In this document: positions 1 to 13,800 of the stretch, one piece after another
How the letters are laid out: every line of letters begins with the position of its first letter
Position numbering within the stretch: position 1 is the first letter of the stretch
Origin: Albula goreensis
Lineage: Eukaryota; Chordata; Actinopteri; Albuliformes; Albulidae
Reading direction: 5' to 3'
Assembly (NCBI GenBank): GCA_022829145.1
Contig: CM040753.1
Location: forward strand, 11,601,884-11,665,883
DNA length: 64,000 bases
Notes under the pieces: generated by a model
The model's input: only the letters and a program-made list of their open reading frames with translations
Databases searched by the model: none
What the model was told of the DNA's origin: nothing
Program-made: the position numbers and the translations under genes

Positions 1-2048
1 CGCAATCGCTGGTCAGTTTTTGACTTGACTATTAAATAACAATAAAAATAGTCATGCACCATCATGTAGTCCATCTTAACTTTACATTTTAGCACAAGGG
101 GCTGCATTATGGGAGGTGCAGAGGGGGTATGGTGTGGCTGCACTGTAAAGAAATGGCTAATGTCCTGTAATCTTGGATTGATACCTCATCTTGTCAAACT
201 GCCCCTGAGTAGTTGTTTAGGATGAATCTGGTCTTTTTCCCCATTTATGCTTTTCATGGACATAATTTCTAGGCACAACCGCAGTACAGGAATATGCAGT
301 CTGGGGGCTTGATGGTGGCTTCTCAGCTGTTCCCTAATGATGGTATTTTGATTTCAATGTATATGAGTGTTCTCGATATGTACTTTGTCAGTTCACAATC
401 AGTTAAATGTGCTGCTGTGTCACTCCAACTGAGCAACTGTCTCCCACTGTTTTCCATGAGGCAGAACAAATACAAATGACATGCCACCAAGATCCTCAGA
501 GGAACACAAAGTAAACGAAGTCCAGGAATCAAAATCACCAGAGAGTGATGAGATTTTAACTGGCTCTGCCCCTGCTCTTCTCTGGTGAGGCTGAGTCAGC
601 TGATGCCTTTCCAATGTGGACCTCTGGCATTTGCTGGTAAAGGTATAGTTGGGAGTCAAACGCCCAACTACAGGACACATTGTTGCACACACGATCATGT
701 GCTTTTACTCTCTGAGACGTCCAAAACCCCCATGGTTTGTTTTACAATACGATATTTCCCACTACTACCTGACATGAGAATTAGCACATCCTAATATGAT
801 TATATGGTTATGTTCTCGGAAAAAAACTGTTGGCATTTCCACTGGTAAAAGGGACAGCAGCTGTCCCTTTACTGTCTGATAGTGATTACACCTGAGGGCA
901 TAAGGTCAGTTGGTCCTATTTAAATTGCAGTGCTGCAGAGCTTTGCATGGTGGGGTTCTACAGTATATTCACATGCTCATCAATGGTCATACAGTTTGGG
1001 TAGCTGGATGAGAACACTGGCCTGTTTATCAGATACCTTGAGCTAGGACGACCCCAGTGAGATCCTCAAAGTACACCTACATCTCCAGTTGGAGAGAAAC
1101 CAAGTTTCTGTCTTAGCCAACCATGTCTTTAATTTTGACACATATCTTTATTAGAAACACATTCTGGTGTGTTCTTTTTGGTGATTGCCAAATTCACCAG
1201 ATGGTTTACATAATAATAATAATAAAAAAAAATCCTGGGAAAACGTGAGCATTCTGTTGGAAAAGCTGAAAAGCTTGTCCTGCAATTGTGAACCTCAAGC
1301 AAAAACATATCTGAAAATGGATGGAAAGATTGATAATTAATCAGTAATTAATTCAACCCTTTCAAATATAATCAATGAGAGGAAATAGGAGAAACTCTAG
1401 AAATTTCCCAAAAATGTAATTATGATTTTTGACTTGATGTAATAACTAATAAGCTTTGCATTTGAAATGGACAGGAATACATATTAAATCACACTTCCTT
1501 GATTTAAAGTTTGAAACCCTGGAAAGTCTTGAAAATGTGAATTAGGTTTTGAAGTTGAGTCTGTTTCAACAAATTCCAGCACTTGGCTTTAACAATTGAC
1601 ATATAATGCTGAATAAAAATGATAAATGACAGAAATTTCCTGTTTTTAAAGCCAGTAATCCAGGCTAAATGAAATCTTTGCATCCATCATAATATTAGAT
1701 CAAAGTTCTGTCAGAGCTTATCTTTATAATATTACTCCACCTCCTTTGTCCCATGAGTTCTAGATTATGCTGTTTTAGCAAGTCTAAGCAAAAAGGCAAA
1801 GAGGAGTCATCATTTTCCTTCAGCCTGAGGTAGAAGCTCTTTCCACTTTGGAGGACGGTATGTCAGTTTCAGCATCAAAGTCTAATTAGGATACACAGAA
1901 TAATTAGGCAGAAATTCATAATTCTGCCTCCACTGGTTCAAATCATCAACTTTTAAATTATTAATCAATATTAAACTATAAATATTATGTGAATTCATAT
2001 GAAAAATACATTGCAAATATAGTTTAGAATACCACAACTACTACCACT

Positions 2049-2095
2049 AGTAATAATAATAATCATCATCATCATCTTAACCATCATCATCATTC
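2049..2095. repeat. TAA/ATC trinucleotide microsatellite
   Basis: A TAA run passes into imperfect CAT/ATC repeats with one interruption. Confidence 0.8.
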
Positions 2096-2233
2096 CATAC
2101 TGCTGGTCATATTGGCTGATGAAGCATGTGACCTGTTTCATAGTCCTTTACATCATTCAACCCATGTTCATGGAGTGTCTCATTATTTTGAACAAATGCT
2201 CTTTCATTACAATTAGCCTGATTGTTGTGAATG

Positions 2234-2255
2234 ATATAATTCTCGAGAATTATAT
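2234..2255. repeat. Perfect 22-bp palindrome centred on CTCGAG
   Basis: Both 11-base arms match exactly with no spacer around the central CTCGAG. The flanks are AT-rich. It could be a dyad binding site or chance; no neighbouring gene suggests a role. Confidence 0.8.
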
Positions 2256-5200
2256 AATGTAGCAATATCACAAAGACATGATACAGCCTTGGAAATTGAT
2301 GATACATTATGTTCTTTGGAAATCCCATTGCAATATCCATAAAAGTATTGATGTAATCATAAAGATGACCACTAGGGGGAAGGATATAACAGGTTTTAAG
2401 CTTTAGTGGCCTGTTAAAGGGTGATCTTTGGTAAGATGTGAATGTATGCTGAAACTATGACTTCATTTGTACAAGCAGCTCCTCTGCTGTTTTTGAATTA
2501 AAATACACCTTATTTTACTATGAAAGACTATCACAAAACATGAAGAAAACACCTGATCCTATTCTGTAATCACAACACACAGGAAAATAGTCTTAGAGAA
2601 ATAGACTGTGAATGGAGAGGTATTCAAATTACAGACAAAACTTTGAGCATAAAATAAATTCAAATATGTGATAGGTACTTATTATAGATGCTTTGCATTG
2701 TAAATGAATGCAGCACGTTTCCATAATTTCACAATGACAAAGTTACTTTCAACACATCAAAATCAATTATGCTTAACATCTGAAATACATCAGCACAGGC
2801 AAACCAGAGTATAAGTTGGCCGCTCTTTAATTTTGAAAATAGAGAGTGAAAAGCACATTAAATTGTGCAAGTAAGCAGTTGATATTATCTCTTCTTTGTT
2901 GAAACTGGGGGTGTGGGTGAGGGGTGTCAAGGCTTTCATGGTCCGGACTCTGATACAGAAGATGCAAGGCAAAAAGTGCTGAACATCTCATTGATCCAGG
3001 CATGGTGACCTTTGGGCCGTGACAAAATGTCACAGTCACACAGTTAGTGACATATAATCTGAGGCTGGTGTGAAATAGCTTCTTTTTTTTGCCATCCCTA
3101 TTGAATTAGTAATTCATGAAATAATTGAGATTCCTCTGGAGGGATAACCCTAGAGTATTACTGGGGTATTGCTCCTCATAATTTAGGCACATCCTTTGAT
3201 GTGTCACCTTACCACATCAATGTGAAAAGCTTGGGCTTGTATTGTTGTTTCAGCCCTGCTTTACCCAGTCCTGCTGTAAAATACCTCCTCTGACCAGCCT
3301 GATTTTCCACAAAAACAGGAATGGCTTGGCGTTTGGCAGAGCTGGGGGAGAGTTGGTCCAAACCAAACTCCAGAATGGCTGCGCCCAAGGTTACGCAACG
3401 CCTCCCCCTCCATTAAGCTAACCTTACGGTGCTGCTGACCCCACCAGTATGTGGACTGCCTTTATCTTCCAAATGCTTTATTACTCCTACTTTGAGGGCC
3501 AAGAGCAGCAAAAAGAGCCCATAACTAGTCAAAGAGAGGAAATGGACCTTAAGCACTCAGCTTCCTTTTCCTCATAGTCCCCTGCCAAAAACCCTCAGAG
3601 CTCCCTCTCACAGAGCAGACCAACCAGCCCTGACTGTCAGAGCAAAGAGAACTGAAAACTCTTTGGGGATGCACCTACATTTTTTCATCAACTCTGCCAT
3701 GTCCGGTTTTGCCAAGCTATTATTCACTAAATAATAAATATCACTTAATTACATTTAATAACTTAATTTTCAAATAATCACTAGATGGTGCATAAACACA
3801 ATTAAGCACAAGCTGAATGTCCACCTGAAGCTAATTAATTTATAAGCAGTCTTAGCTGCATTGAACTTGCTTGAAGTTTCTGCAGTATGATCTGTGAGAT
3901 TCAGTTGTGTTCTTCAGACCTGTAGAGGGGTAAGTACAGTGCTACTGGTAGCAATGGGACACATATTATGGCCTGCCAACTGGATTCTGTAAGTCTGTAT
4001 TTGAGAATGTCTGCAGTTGAGTGGTGTGTGTACTACTAGTACAGTATAAAGTTAATGACACTTTTTAATGGTTGAAGTTTACAAGATGGCAGCCAGTCAT
4101 CTTGGACTTCTGTAATAAAATATAAAATGTATCTTCTTGTACTTTCTGACTTGTTTAAACATTGACCAATTTGTATTTTATAAATTCCTTTTAAAAATAT
4201 TGTAGTTATTTATTGTTCAAGGTGGGGACAGCAAATAAATCAAACTGACAGCTTCCATTCATGCATATGTACAATAATGCTGAGAAGAGGGAATGAGTCT
4301 TTTCACAGGTTTCCAGTGGCTAATTAGTGGTCTATTTGTGACTTGTTCCTCTTTTTTGTTTAGTACACAAAAGAGAATATATGTCATTGTTTCCCAAATC
4401 ATTGTGTCATGCAGTCCCAATAAAAATATTCTGAAAAACAGCAGCTCTAAATGGGCAGCCTATTAAGTTCCTAAATATAACACATATTATTCTTCTGTGA
4501 TGTCAGCCAGTAGGTCTTGTTGACAAAATCTGAATGTCAATTAAGAATCTCTGTTGGTTTCTGAAATGTGTTTTCACAAGCACAAATATTTCCTCCCTGT
4601 CTATGTGAACATTTCCATGTTTGTTTCATGGAGGCCGTTCGTAACTGGAAATCGGACATGTTATTTCAGTCTTGTCTTTGTAAGGGCCACAGGTCTCCCT
4701 AATACCTTTACTCCTGTTTTGTTGTTGTTTTGCTGTCAGTGGGTAGACTGTGCTAGATGACATCAGCATTATCAAATGGGCGCTTTGAATCACTCATTGG
4801 AGGGGACACATGACACCCCGAGTCCAACCAAAACAGAATAGTATTGCATCTCCTCAGCTCTGTCATTCAATATCCTAAATCCCTGAATTAAAATCTATCT
4901 AATCTCTGTAAAGCCGTCTTTTGTGTTTGGAATACTGCACATCAAACCATTCGAATGCCCTCCCCCTGCAGCAGCTTTGTCCTGCCTGTGGCAGAGCCGG
5001 TGTTAAGGGCCAGTGTTCAGCTCTATTCTGCCTGCTCATTGATTATGACTCACTGCTCTACAGACAAGTCAGGAATCCTGAAAAAAGTCAGACATAGAGA
5101 GGGACAGTGCATACTGCATACTGCCAGGGCATTGTGTGTGTTCTCCACACTCACACATACATACACATGCACACAAATGCATAAACTTGCACACAAGCAA

Positions 5201-5294
5201 TTCTCACATATTCTGACCCACATATATACGGATACAAGAATGAGTCCAATACTTGTATATTGACTTTCAAATACTCGCACTTTCATACACACAG

Positions 5295-5295
<1 letters not shown>

Positions 5296-5361
<66 letters not shown>
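5296..5361. repeat. (CA)n dinucleotide microsatellite
   Basis: An uninterrupted CA run of about 33 units, flanked by degenerate CA-rich sequence from about 5150 to 5390. Long open frames on the - strand here (polyvaline/cysteine) are artefacts of the repeat. Confidence 0.95.
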
Positions 5362-5363
<2 letters not shown>

Positions 5364-7997
5364 CAAACAGACAGACACATACACACAGATAGAAGCAGAT
5401 AAATGATGACAGTGCCTTATCCTGTGTCCACACTCTTTATTATGGGGTTTGTTGTTGTCAATAATGAGAAAGAAATGGAAGAGAGAGACAAACAACCTCT
5501 ACTCAAAGCTTAACAAGACACATTGGAATGCTGAGTGGCTGCCATCTGAAATGAGACCAGAAATGCTCTGTTGTTTTGTCTTAGGCTTTTTCTCTGTGCC
5601 TTCTACACATTCAGACCCCAGTAAGGAAAATCTGGTCATCACTGTTTCTGCTCTGCACCAAAAAGTGGAGGCTCAAGTAAATAAAGCTCAATATTTCTTT
5701 TTGCCAACTTGGCAGGCGTGAATTTAATGATAAATTTTGGATGAGGCCTTAGGCCTGGACCAACATGTATTGTAACAAAAATTCTGTATCATGCGCTTTA
5801 AATTTGTTTTGATTTTAATTAAAATGAATCCTGATGCCAAGGGGCAATTCCTCATTCAGAGTAGGGCAGTATCAATTGGATGCTCACATATAGCATCTTT
5901 GCTAGTTGGTGGCATGTAAGTCACTTCACGTGATGGGCCACCATAACAATATGGCTACAAATCTGACTCTGTCCCGTTAAAAGGTTTGCATTACCAAGCA
6001 CAACAAGCGATTTGGTTAAGAATCAGATGGATAACAGCAGACACTGGGGTAGGTCTGCAGACAGCCAGCTATTTATGAAGAAAATGTGGCCTGTAGTTGC
6101 CCATGCATACACCTGACACAAGGCAGCTATGCACCAGCAGCTGATATATATAATATGGTGGCCACCAGTGAGTTTAATGACACAAGATAGGCAAATCTGG
6201 AGCTCTTGCATAATTGTATGAAGTATATGCAAATACAGTACAGTAACTGAGATTAGTCTGGCATGGTGACCAGACTTGCTGACCATTAGGTAGTTTCTTG
6301 TGGTATTCATATTGCTTCATATTCACATTGCATACAGTGGTCCTTTAAAATTACTGGTGCACATGGAGTACAGTTTAAGACTGATTATAATAATTCCTGT
6401 GAGCAGTATTGGCTTAAATCATTTTAAGGTATCCATATATAAGGTATTGGCAATGGCAAACTCAGTATACCAAACAAACTGACCCTCTCAATTATAAAGA
6501 ATCTTTTTACTTGTTATAAAAAGTTAATGAATTTTCTTTTATTAATCTTAAAGTGTCTTTCTATGTGCATTTGAAGGCTGCTGTGGTACACACAGAGTAT
6601 AAAGTGACCATAATTATCTCAGAGTGTACTACAGCCTCAGAAAATTGTGTTGCCATGACTCTTATCTGCAGCTATGGATAAAGAGACCTTCAGCAAAGGC
6701 GCTTTTCCTCCCAGTGAGCCCTGATAAGCTCACCAGCCCTGGGAAAATCATGGATCTCACACTGAGTCTCCCAAGGCCAGAGGAGATGGCCCTTCTCAGG
6801 ACTATGGTTGTGTCTTCAGTGCCCAGCATCTGTGTTTAGGACTGTAAACAGGAATAGATAATTATGTGTGAGACACTGACTTGAGGGGCTTCCAGCACTC
6901 AGAGAGCTGAGAGTTTTGGCTGTACTCCTGAGATACTCCCCCAAATCATGGCACATTACATAAACTGGAGTAGAAGCAAACAATTATGAATGTTGTAATT
7001 ACAGTGGAGTCTGAAGCCAAGACCACTGAAGGAAAAAAAAGCTGTTCATTAGTATTGTATCCCATATTACATTAGCATCACAGAAGTAATTTCAGCTCCC
7101 GTAATGTCATGATTATTAGCAGCTAATGTACATTTGCAGAGATATGAACTAATAAGTACCCATAAACTGTGATGTGCGATGAAAATAAGATGCTGACAAA
7201 AAAACTGCCACATTCCATCTCAACTTCTTTGTAGTTCGAATGGATGATAATCAATGTTCAATTTGCTTGCTTTTGTGTTTCAGGAAGAGTAATTTAGGAC
7301 AAAATGTTCTAAGCCTGGTTTAGGGTGCTGAATATGTAAACTGTAGTATGAGATAAGATTGAGAAACTCTATCTTCTAAAATTATTGCAAGCATTAATAT
7401 TATGCTTGTTTTAGTGTAACATCTATCACAGCAAGAGACAGACTCAATGACCAACCAAGTATATAGCAAGTTGAGGTACAAGGAAAGAAAAGAGATGAAA
7501 AAAATGTGGCTATGCATAATTTTTTGTATTTTGTATTTTTTTGTGCCTCTATCTGTTTAACATAGTTTGTTATTTGTTTTTTTAAAGTTATGGGGGTTAG
7601 ACTATTTTTATCCACATAAGCAATCCATTGATTAATGCAGCAGTGACTAACTGAAAGTCATCGAGGGTATTCAAAGGTCGCAGATGGGCACAGATTTTGC
7701 AATCACAAGCAAGTTTTGTTGTCTCATAAAACAATATTAAATTTGCTTTTGCAGTTTATGGGAGGTGTAGAGCAATGCTTACATCATTTGACAGGTTTCA
7801 CACATTCTGGTGCTCATAGCCAGTTTGGCCAATGCCAGCAGCAGCTGAGGTGAAAATCCTCAGCCCACATGCAGTGTTGGTGTTCTGTCTCAAACCCTAG
7901 ATGTTCCAATCTCATTTGACCCAGCCTCAACATTTTGCCCATAATTAATGTGATAATTCACCTACACTTCCGTAAGTTGGCAGATATCTCTACTTCT

Positions 7998-8295
7998 GTG
8001 GCTGCTATACCACACTGCCTGCACAGATGGGGAGATGGTTGATATACCCCTGTATGTTGATGTTTGATGTAGCACACTGTCTGTGTAGGACAGGAAATAG
8101 TGGATAGGAGAGGAGATAATGGATGTATCCTTGTATGTCTGTGTTTGCTGTAACACACTGTCTGTACAGGAGAGGTGGATATATCCCTTTAATTCTGTAT
8201 TTGCTGTAGCACACTGTCCGCACAGGAGAGAAGATAGTGGATATACCCTTGTATGCCTGTATTTGCTGTAGCACACTGTCTACACAGGAGAGGAA
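7998..8295. repeat. Minisatellite, about 5 diverged copies
   Basis: A motif built around CACACTG followed by T/C-rich and ACAGGAGAG-like sequence recurs at 8011, 8073, 8154, 8210 and 8272. The periods are about 62, 81, 56 and 62 bp. Copies also share TTGCTGTAGCACACTGTC-like and GGATATA-like blocks. Overlapping - strand open frames of 66-141 aa are repeat artefacts. Confidence 0.85.
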
Positions 8296-8334
8296 GCAGG
8301 GGGAAGGGGAGGGAGTGGAGGGAGGGGGAGGGGA
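8296..8334 (+). repeat. G-rich polypurine tract, putative G-quadruplex
   Basis: Six G-runs of three to five bases are separated by one to six bases, which satisfies the simple G3+N1-7 pattern. The tract directly follows the minisatellite. Confidence 0.7.
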
Positions 8335-10765
8335 GAGATGACAAATAGGGACAGTGAGAGAGAGAATGGTGAATAATTCTTTACCCTCTGAAATAGAGAT
8401 AAGCAATAGCCAGCAATACTGGAAACGCAACTCAACTCATTCACCGGAAATAGCCCCTTGTAAGGATGACTAAGATTTTCTGTATATATATATAAATATA
8501 GATTAGTCAGACTCAAATCAAAGTAAGAAAAATAGAAACAACTTCAGTTACATCTCAGGGATCAGATATTGTTATTATAATTAATGATCTAAAAAATAAT
8601 GTATGTGTTATTCACAGAGAAAACTCATTATTTGATAATCTTTTGCAGTGCTGGTGTATAGCAGTTTTGTTTTAGCTCCAAACACTGTGACCTAGCTGAA
8701 TACCACAGGTACTTGGAAATCTAGCATAAATAAGGTTCCACAGTTTGACTAACTTTAAGATGAATTAAGTCGTAAAGGTTTTATGTTACAATACATTTAA
8801 ATACATTTAATCACAAGAAAAAATCCAAAATATGCTAAATTGCTTGAGCCTCTAAATTGTACACAAACAACAGTGCACCAAGTACTCACATTGATTTCAA
8901 AATTGTCCTTTTAATCTTTGACCTTAAAAATCTGTGAAAGGTGAATCTGTTTTTCTTTGTCAGGAGGTCCAATGTTTTGAATACTGAAACAGACCACACT
9001 GAGTACCTATTTGAATCTGATAAATAAAATGAATGGCTGTATTATGACTAGTATAGAAGAATGATACTGAATCTCAATCCCATGGCTGGCACTTGCATTG
9101 ACATGCCCTCTGTGGGGTTTATATTCCTTGCTAGTGTGGCTGCAGACAGCTGCAGACTGATTTATATGCAGCGAATGACATGCTCAGCAAGGTCGGTACA
9201 GGTACTCTTAATCACTCTCTGAAAAAAGGCAGCAGAAATGTTCATCGCAGACTGATTATGTGGACATGGAGCCATGCTGACCTCCAAGGACATCTCGCTT
9301 CTGCCTCATGGTCAGATCTGGATAAAGCCTGTTATAGTCTGCCCCCATTTTAACTAACAATCAGTTTCAGAAAATTATTATAGCACTAACTGGCAATTTT
9401 AACAAGGCTTTTGTCATGCCAGGTGATTCATTCTGACAGGGAAGATCGCTGTGCTTACCACAGCTCAGGGGGATGTAATGTTTGCCTTATTAGCAATGGA
9501 AGGAACTGTTTTACAGTTCAGACCATGTTGCACAATGTAGTGCGAAGATATCAATTTTATGACAAAAAATAATTTCAAAATTTCATCAGGCATCATGAAA
9601 TTACCGAAGTCACTAGGACATGAAAAGGGTGATGGAATGTGTCAGCCTAGCTCATTAAAACAGGATTTTTTTTTACATTTTCTACTGTAATTGGTATGTT
9701 GTGCATGTGCCTTTTTTCAAAGAATGTCACATTGTTCTGAGATGAATTGTACAGAGAAGCAGGCAGAGTTAGCTCTCTTGTGAAAAGAGACAGGAATCTC
9801 ATCCTGATGAAGCAAAGGAGGGGAGAATAGCTGAGGGTCTGAGGCACGCAGCAGGAGTAATTCATGAACATACAAACAGCAAAGGACCAGCACTGCGCCT
9901 CTGGGCCAGGGCTTACAGTCACGGCCGGACATCTGTGGATTTGAAAACACTGGAACACCTGTCAAATTTTCTCTGCATTCACCATAAAGACACAGGGAAT
10001 AAAGATGCTAATTTCAAACCCCAGATGTAAACGGGTGATTGTGGGATTTACAAAAATGTGACAGAATGGAACACATACTTCTCCAATGCCCTGTATACAC
10101 AAGCGGCAAATGAAATAATGCAAAACTGGAGTCCAGGAGGCTTTTCTCTCTGTTGATGGCCGTGTCCTGGCTTCTGGAATCTACATATCACACATAGCCA
10201 ATAATGCTGCAAGTGACAGCTACTGCTTGAGACTCTCCAGTAGGGTCCAGTAGGGGGTGCTGTGCCCTCTGAGCAGAATAAACTCAATGCCCTTTTCGCA
10301 GTAATGGGGCAGTAAAGTATGCTGTCTTCAAATGAGATATTACCTCAATGTCTGACCTCACTGAAGCAATTAACAACCCAAGGTAAGTCGAAAGATAAGT
10401 GGTGTCGGTTCACCTGTCTAATCATTTTGCGATAGCTGGTCACCACTGTACAAGACGGACATTATTGTACTTATGTACTATTTATTTATTGATTTGGTTT
10501 TGAGATGAAATTGGTAAAATCACAAGAAAAACTGAGGGTTAAACAATTACATTTTGTACAATGTGTTACTACAACCCCAATTCTCAGAGTATTCATATAT
10601 CATATGATATATATATGACATGGTTTCTTAAAAATAACATTTTGTTTCAAACAGTTTCTGAATTGAACAAAGAAGCCATTAAATTCCAGCTAATCAAAAA
10701 ATTCTGTTTCTGAGGTGTGTGTGTGTTAACTTACAAAGAATTTACAACACACATAATTGAGTAAC

Positions 10766-10829
<64 letters not shown>
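10766..10829. repeat. (TGAT)16 tetranucleotide microsatellite
   Basis: Sixteen uninterrupted TGAT units. Length polymorphism is likely. Confidence 0.95.
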
Positions 10830-13800
10830 CAATTTTTTTGTTAGCCTAAACATTATTACTATGTTGTGAGATGTGTTTTCAGCAGTAGCCCTTTTTTATA
10901 CTGAATCAGCAGGCCCTGGTCTTAAAAAGATAAACAAACTAACCAAATTAAGTAAATGGCCCTGCATTCATACACAGCTATAAGGATATATGCCTTTCAC
11001 TTTCAAGTGACATTCACACTCACCAGAATGAGTAAATGAGCCGTTATCCAGCACACATGCCTCGGAAGCTCAGGTGGAAAAGGAATTCTAAATGGAGGTT
11101 TAAACTAGTGATTTTTTTTCAGAAATGAAAGAAACAGGTCCAAATCAAATCCTCTAATTCAAACCATGGGACATGAGTCAGTTCTCTAATTAGAACCAGT
11201 TATGACAGAAAATTCCTAGTTTGGGTCACATGCACTCTTTTCATTATGGGCACTGTTGTGAGTGATGCACTGCAGAGGTACTGAGCTGAAGAGCTGTCCT
11301 GGGTTAGGTTAACATTTTCCAAATACACACCATTGTGAAACATTTGGCCTTTTCTTGGAGAATTGGCAGATTGCAGCAATCTGTGGCAGTTTTTTGGCCA
11401 AGCCTTGGAACAGGGTAATGGAAAATAACAAAACCAAAAAGAACAGATCAGGATTTTTCCTTTTTTTTAATACGCAGAAATTGATATGCAAGTTTCAATC
11501 TTTCTCATCTACTATATAACAAGTAAAGTTGGTTCAAAACCCTGTGTGACTAAACCTAATGATGTCAGGATAAATGGAAAAAAGAATCAGTTTTTGCTGC
11601 TTATGAGAATTCAGCTTTTTGGATATAATGCTTTGTGGGCAACATGCAGTAACAAGCTGTTTGTTCTGCATCATTTGCATATTCCATGTTTGAAGTAGCA
11701 CTGAGTGGAAGTGGGGAAGCACAGCACTGAGGGAACAGCGTTTGACTCCAGTCAGCAGATCTGGAGCTACTGGGGTCCACACTGGTTAAAAGTTAAACAT
11801 TTTATTGACCCCTTCCCACTGTGTAACATTTAGCCTTGGACAGTTGTATTCAAGCCAAGTCATTTTTTAATCACCACAGCCCCTGGAATGTACTGTCCAA
11901 GTTAAGTTTCTTTTTTCTATGACCACAATTAGCCAGAATTACTCATAAATTTAATGAGTAGGCATCACTTGCAGAATAAGCAAACTTTTATTATAGTATA
12001 ATTGCAGGAGCCTTCCATGGCTATATTTAATTGTCATTACCAGCATTTTTCACTGTTGTCAGATGATTCAAATGTTCGCATTATTCTTGAAGAACAATAC
12101 CAAGGTTTTTTTCTCAATGCAGTGTGCACAGGTCTACAATAATAATAATAATAAAAAAAAAAAACTAAAAAAGGTGCTAGAAAGAGCTGGGTATGAGATT
12201 CACAGAGGGATGAACTGCCTGGAACAGGCAGTACAAGCACTGCATAATTACACTGAATATTTATTTATCATTATGAATTCTGCAGGCAAATGCAAATGAG
12301 CCATAAACACAGACTATGTTGTTATGCTCTGCTGGCTTTTTATTGGGGCCTATAACAAAAACCACTCTCACAGTCAAAATGTCTGGACAAGCCTCTTAAA
12401 GTGCAATTGATTTTTCCTGTTTTCCTGCCTTTTGACAGCTGTCAGCCAGGGGTGTTGTGTAGTGATTAAGATACTGCACCAATCACCGATATGTTTTAAA
12501 AATAATAAAATACTCTTCCATGAACCGAATAGTGCAGATGCATGGAGCTCATTGTGTCCATAACGTGGCTGCACACTACCTTGGGACTGTCAGCTGGTAA
12601 TCACTTGTGTAACAGTCCACAAGAACACATTGTTAACCCAACCCACTATTTAGAATGCCATTTAATGGCCAATCATGCAAGTTTTTTTCTGTTACAATGT
12701 AAAGCTAAGGGAGCAGAGCTTCTTATATATTCATATGTGGTGTTACAATTTGTGAAGACTGTGAGCAATCATACATCCATTTGATGATCAATTCAGCAAA
12801 AGCAAAAAATGCATTATTGTCTTGTTTGTAGTACTTTCAGTGATTCCACCATCAATATGTCACAGAGCTGGACTTAAATTCATGATGGAAACAAGCTCAG
12901 ACAAATGTATGATGTTTTGAATGTTTCAGTAAACAAGTTTAATTCCCAAAGCGATTTGCGGTCTGAACTCTGCAATGTTATTTATTCAACTACAGTAAAG
13001 AAATGTAGTTTGGATGCAATTTTTTCTCAATAGCTGTGGCATAAGATTTAGATTAAATGAGTTCCACTCAGTTCAAAATAAATTGAAAATAAATTACTAT
13101 GATGAAATGTTATGTATTGGGTATAATGTACATTCCTCCACCCCCAAAACCCTTTGTCACTGTAGAAAAAAAAAGATGCACGTAAACACTTAAAAACCAA
13201 CCAAGAAGAACAGTTCTGAAGTCCATTTCTGCTGTGTCATCTTCACGCATCTTTGCACGAAAGTCTTTTATGCTGTAATGGTACCAGGACATGAAAATGC
13301 TCTTAGGAGACTCGCAGAGAAAAAAAAGTCTGAGAGAAGAGTCACTGAATGCTCATCATATTTGCTCAAACAATGCAGGACAGAAATGGCATGGCTCTCC
13401 TCAGCAATCTCAGAGCACTCAGGACTGGGCTCTGAGTACAGACAGCCAGCTATGACCACACTGACACACACCAGATGATTTTACAGCAGGTTGCTGATTT
13501 GAGGTATCACACGTCAACATGCATTCTTAGGTTCTTTAATTTTCTCTTGAGCTTGTTTTCTTCTCGAGTGACCTAATGTGGTTCTGTTAACATGCAGGGA
13601 GAGAAAATGCACCCCCAGTGGATATATATTTGAAGGATTATTTAGAGGACAATAATGTAATGAGTGGAAACCACAAACAGACAGCTTCAACTTTCCCCAA
13701 TGTCATGTAAAATCTTGGATGACTCTGCTATGCACCGTGTGTGCTATTTCCAATCCTGTGTAGGCATGTAAAAATCTAAATTCCCTGATCTCTGCTGTTT

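Larger units (their letters stand above)
1..5286. other. Intergenic, no gene recognised
   Basis: This is AT-rich DNA with short open frames only and no family similarity that I recognise. It holds a short TAA tract near 1211-1230, an ATC/TAA tract near 2049-2094 and a perfect palindrome at 2234-2255. In conserved vertebrate order the next gene to the left would be hmcn1, but no hmcn1 exon is visible here. Confidence 0.6.
5362..10765. other. Intergenic, no gene recognised
   Basis: No coding exon is recognised. The notable contents are a minisatellite at about 7998-8295, the G-rich tract directly after it, and an AT-rich palindromic stretch near 10595-10618. Confidence 0.55.

Noticed and set aside
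5050..5495. Long - strand open frames of 70-127 aa over the CA repeat
   Set aside because: Polyvaline/cysteine translation of a (CA)n repeat, not a gene.
7958..8430. - strand open frames up to 141 aa with repeated YSKY.HT-like segments
   Set aside because: They follow the minisatellite period and show no family motif.
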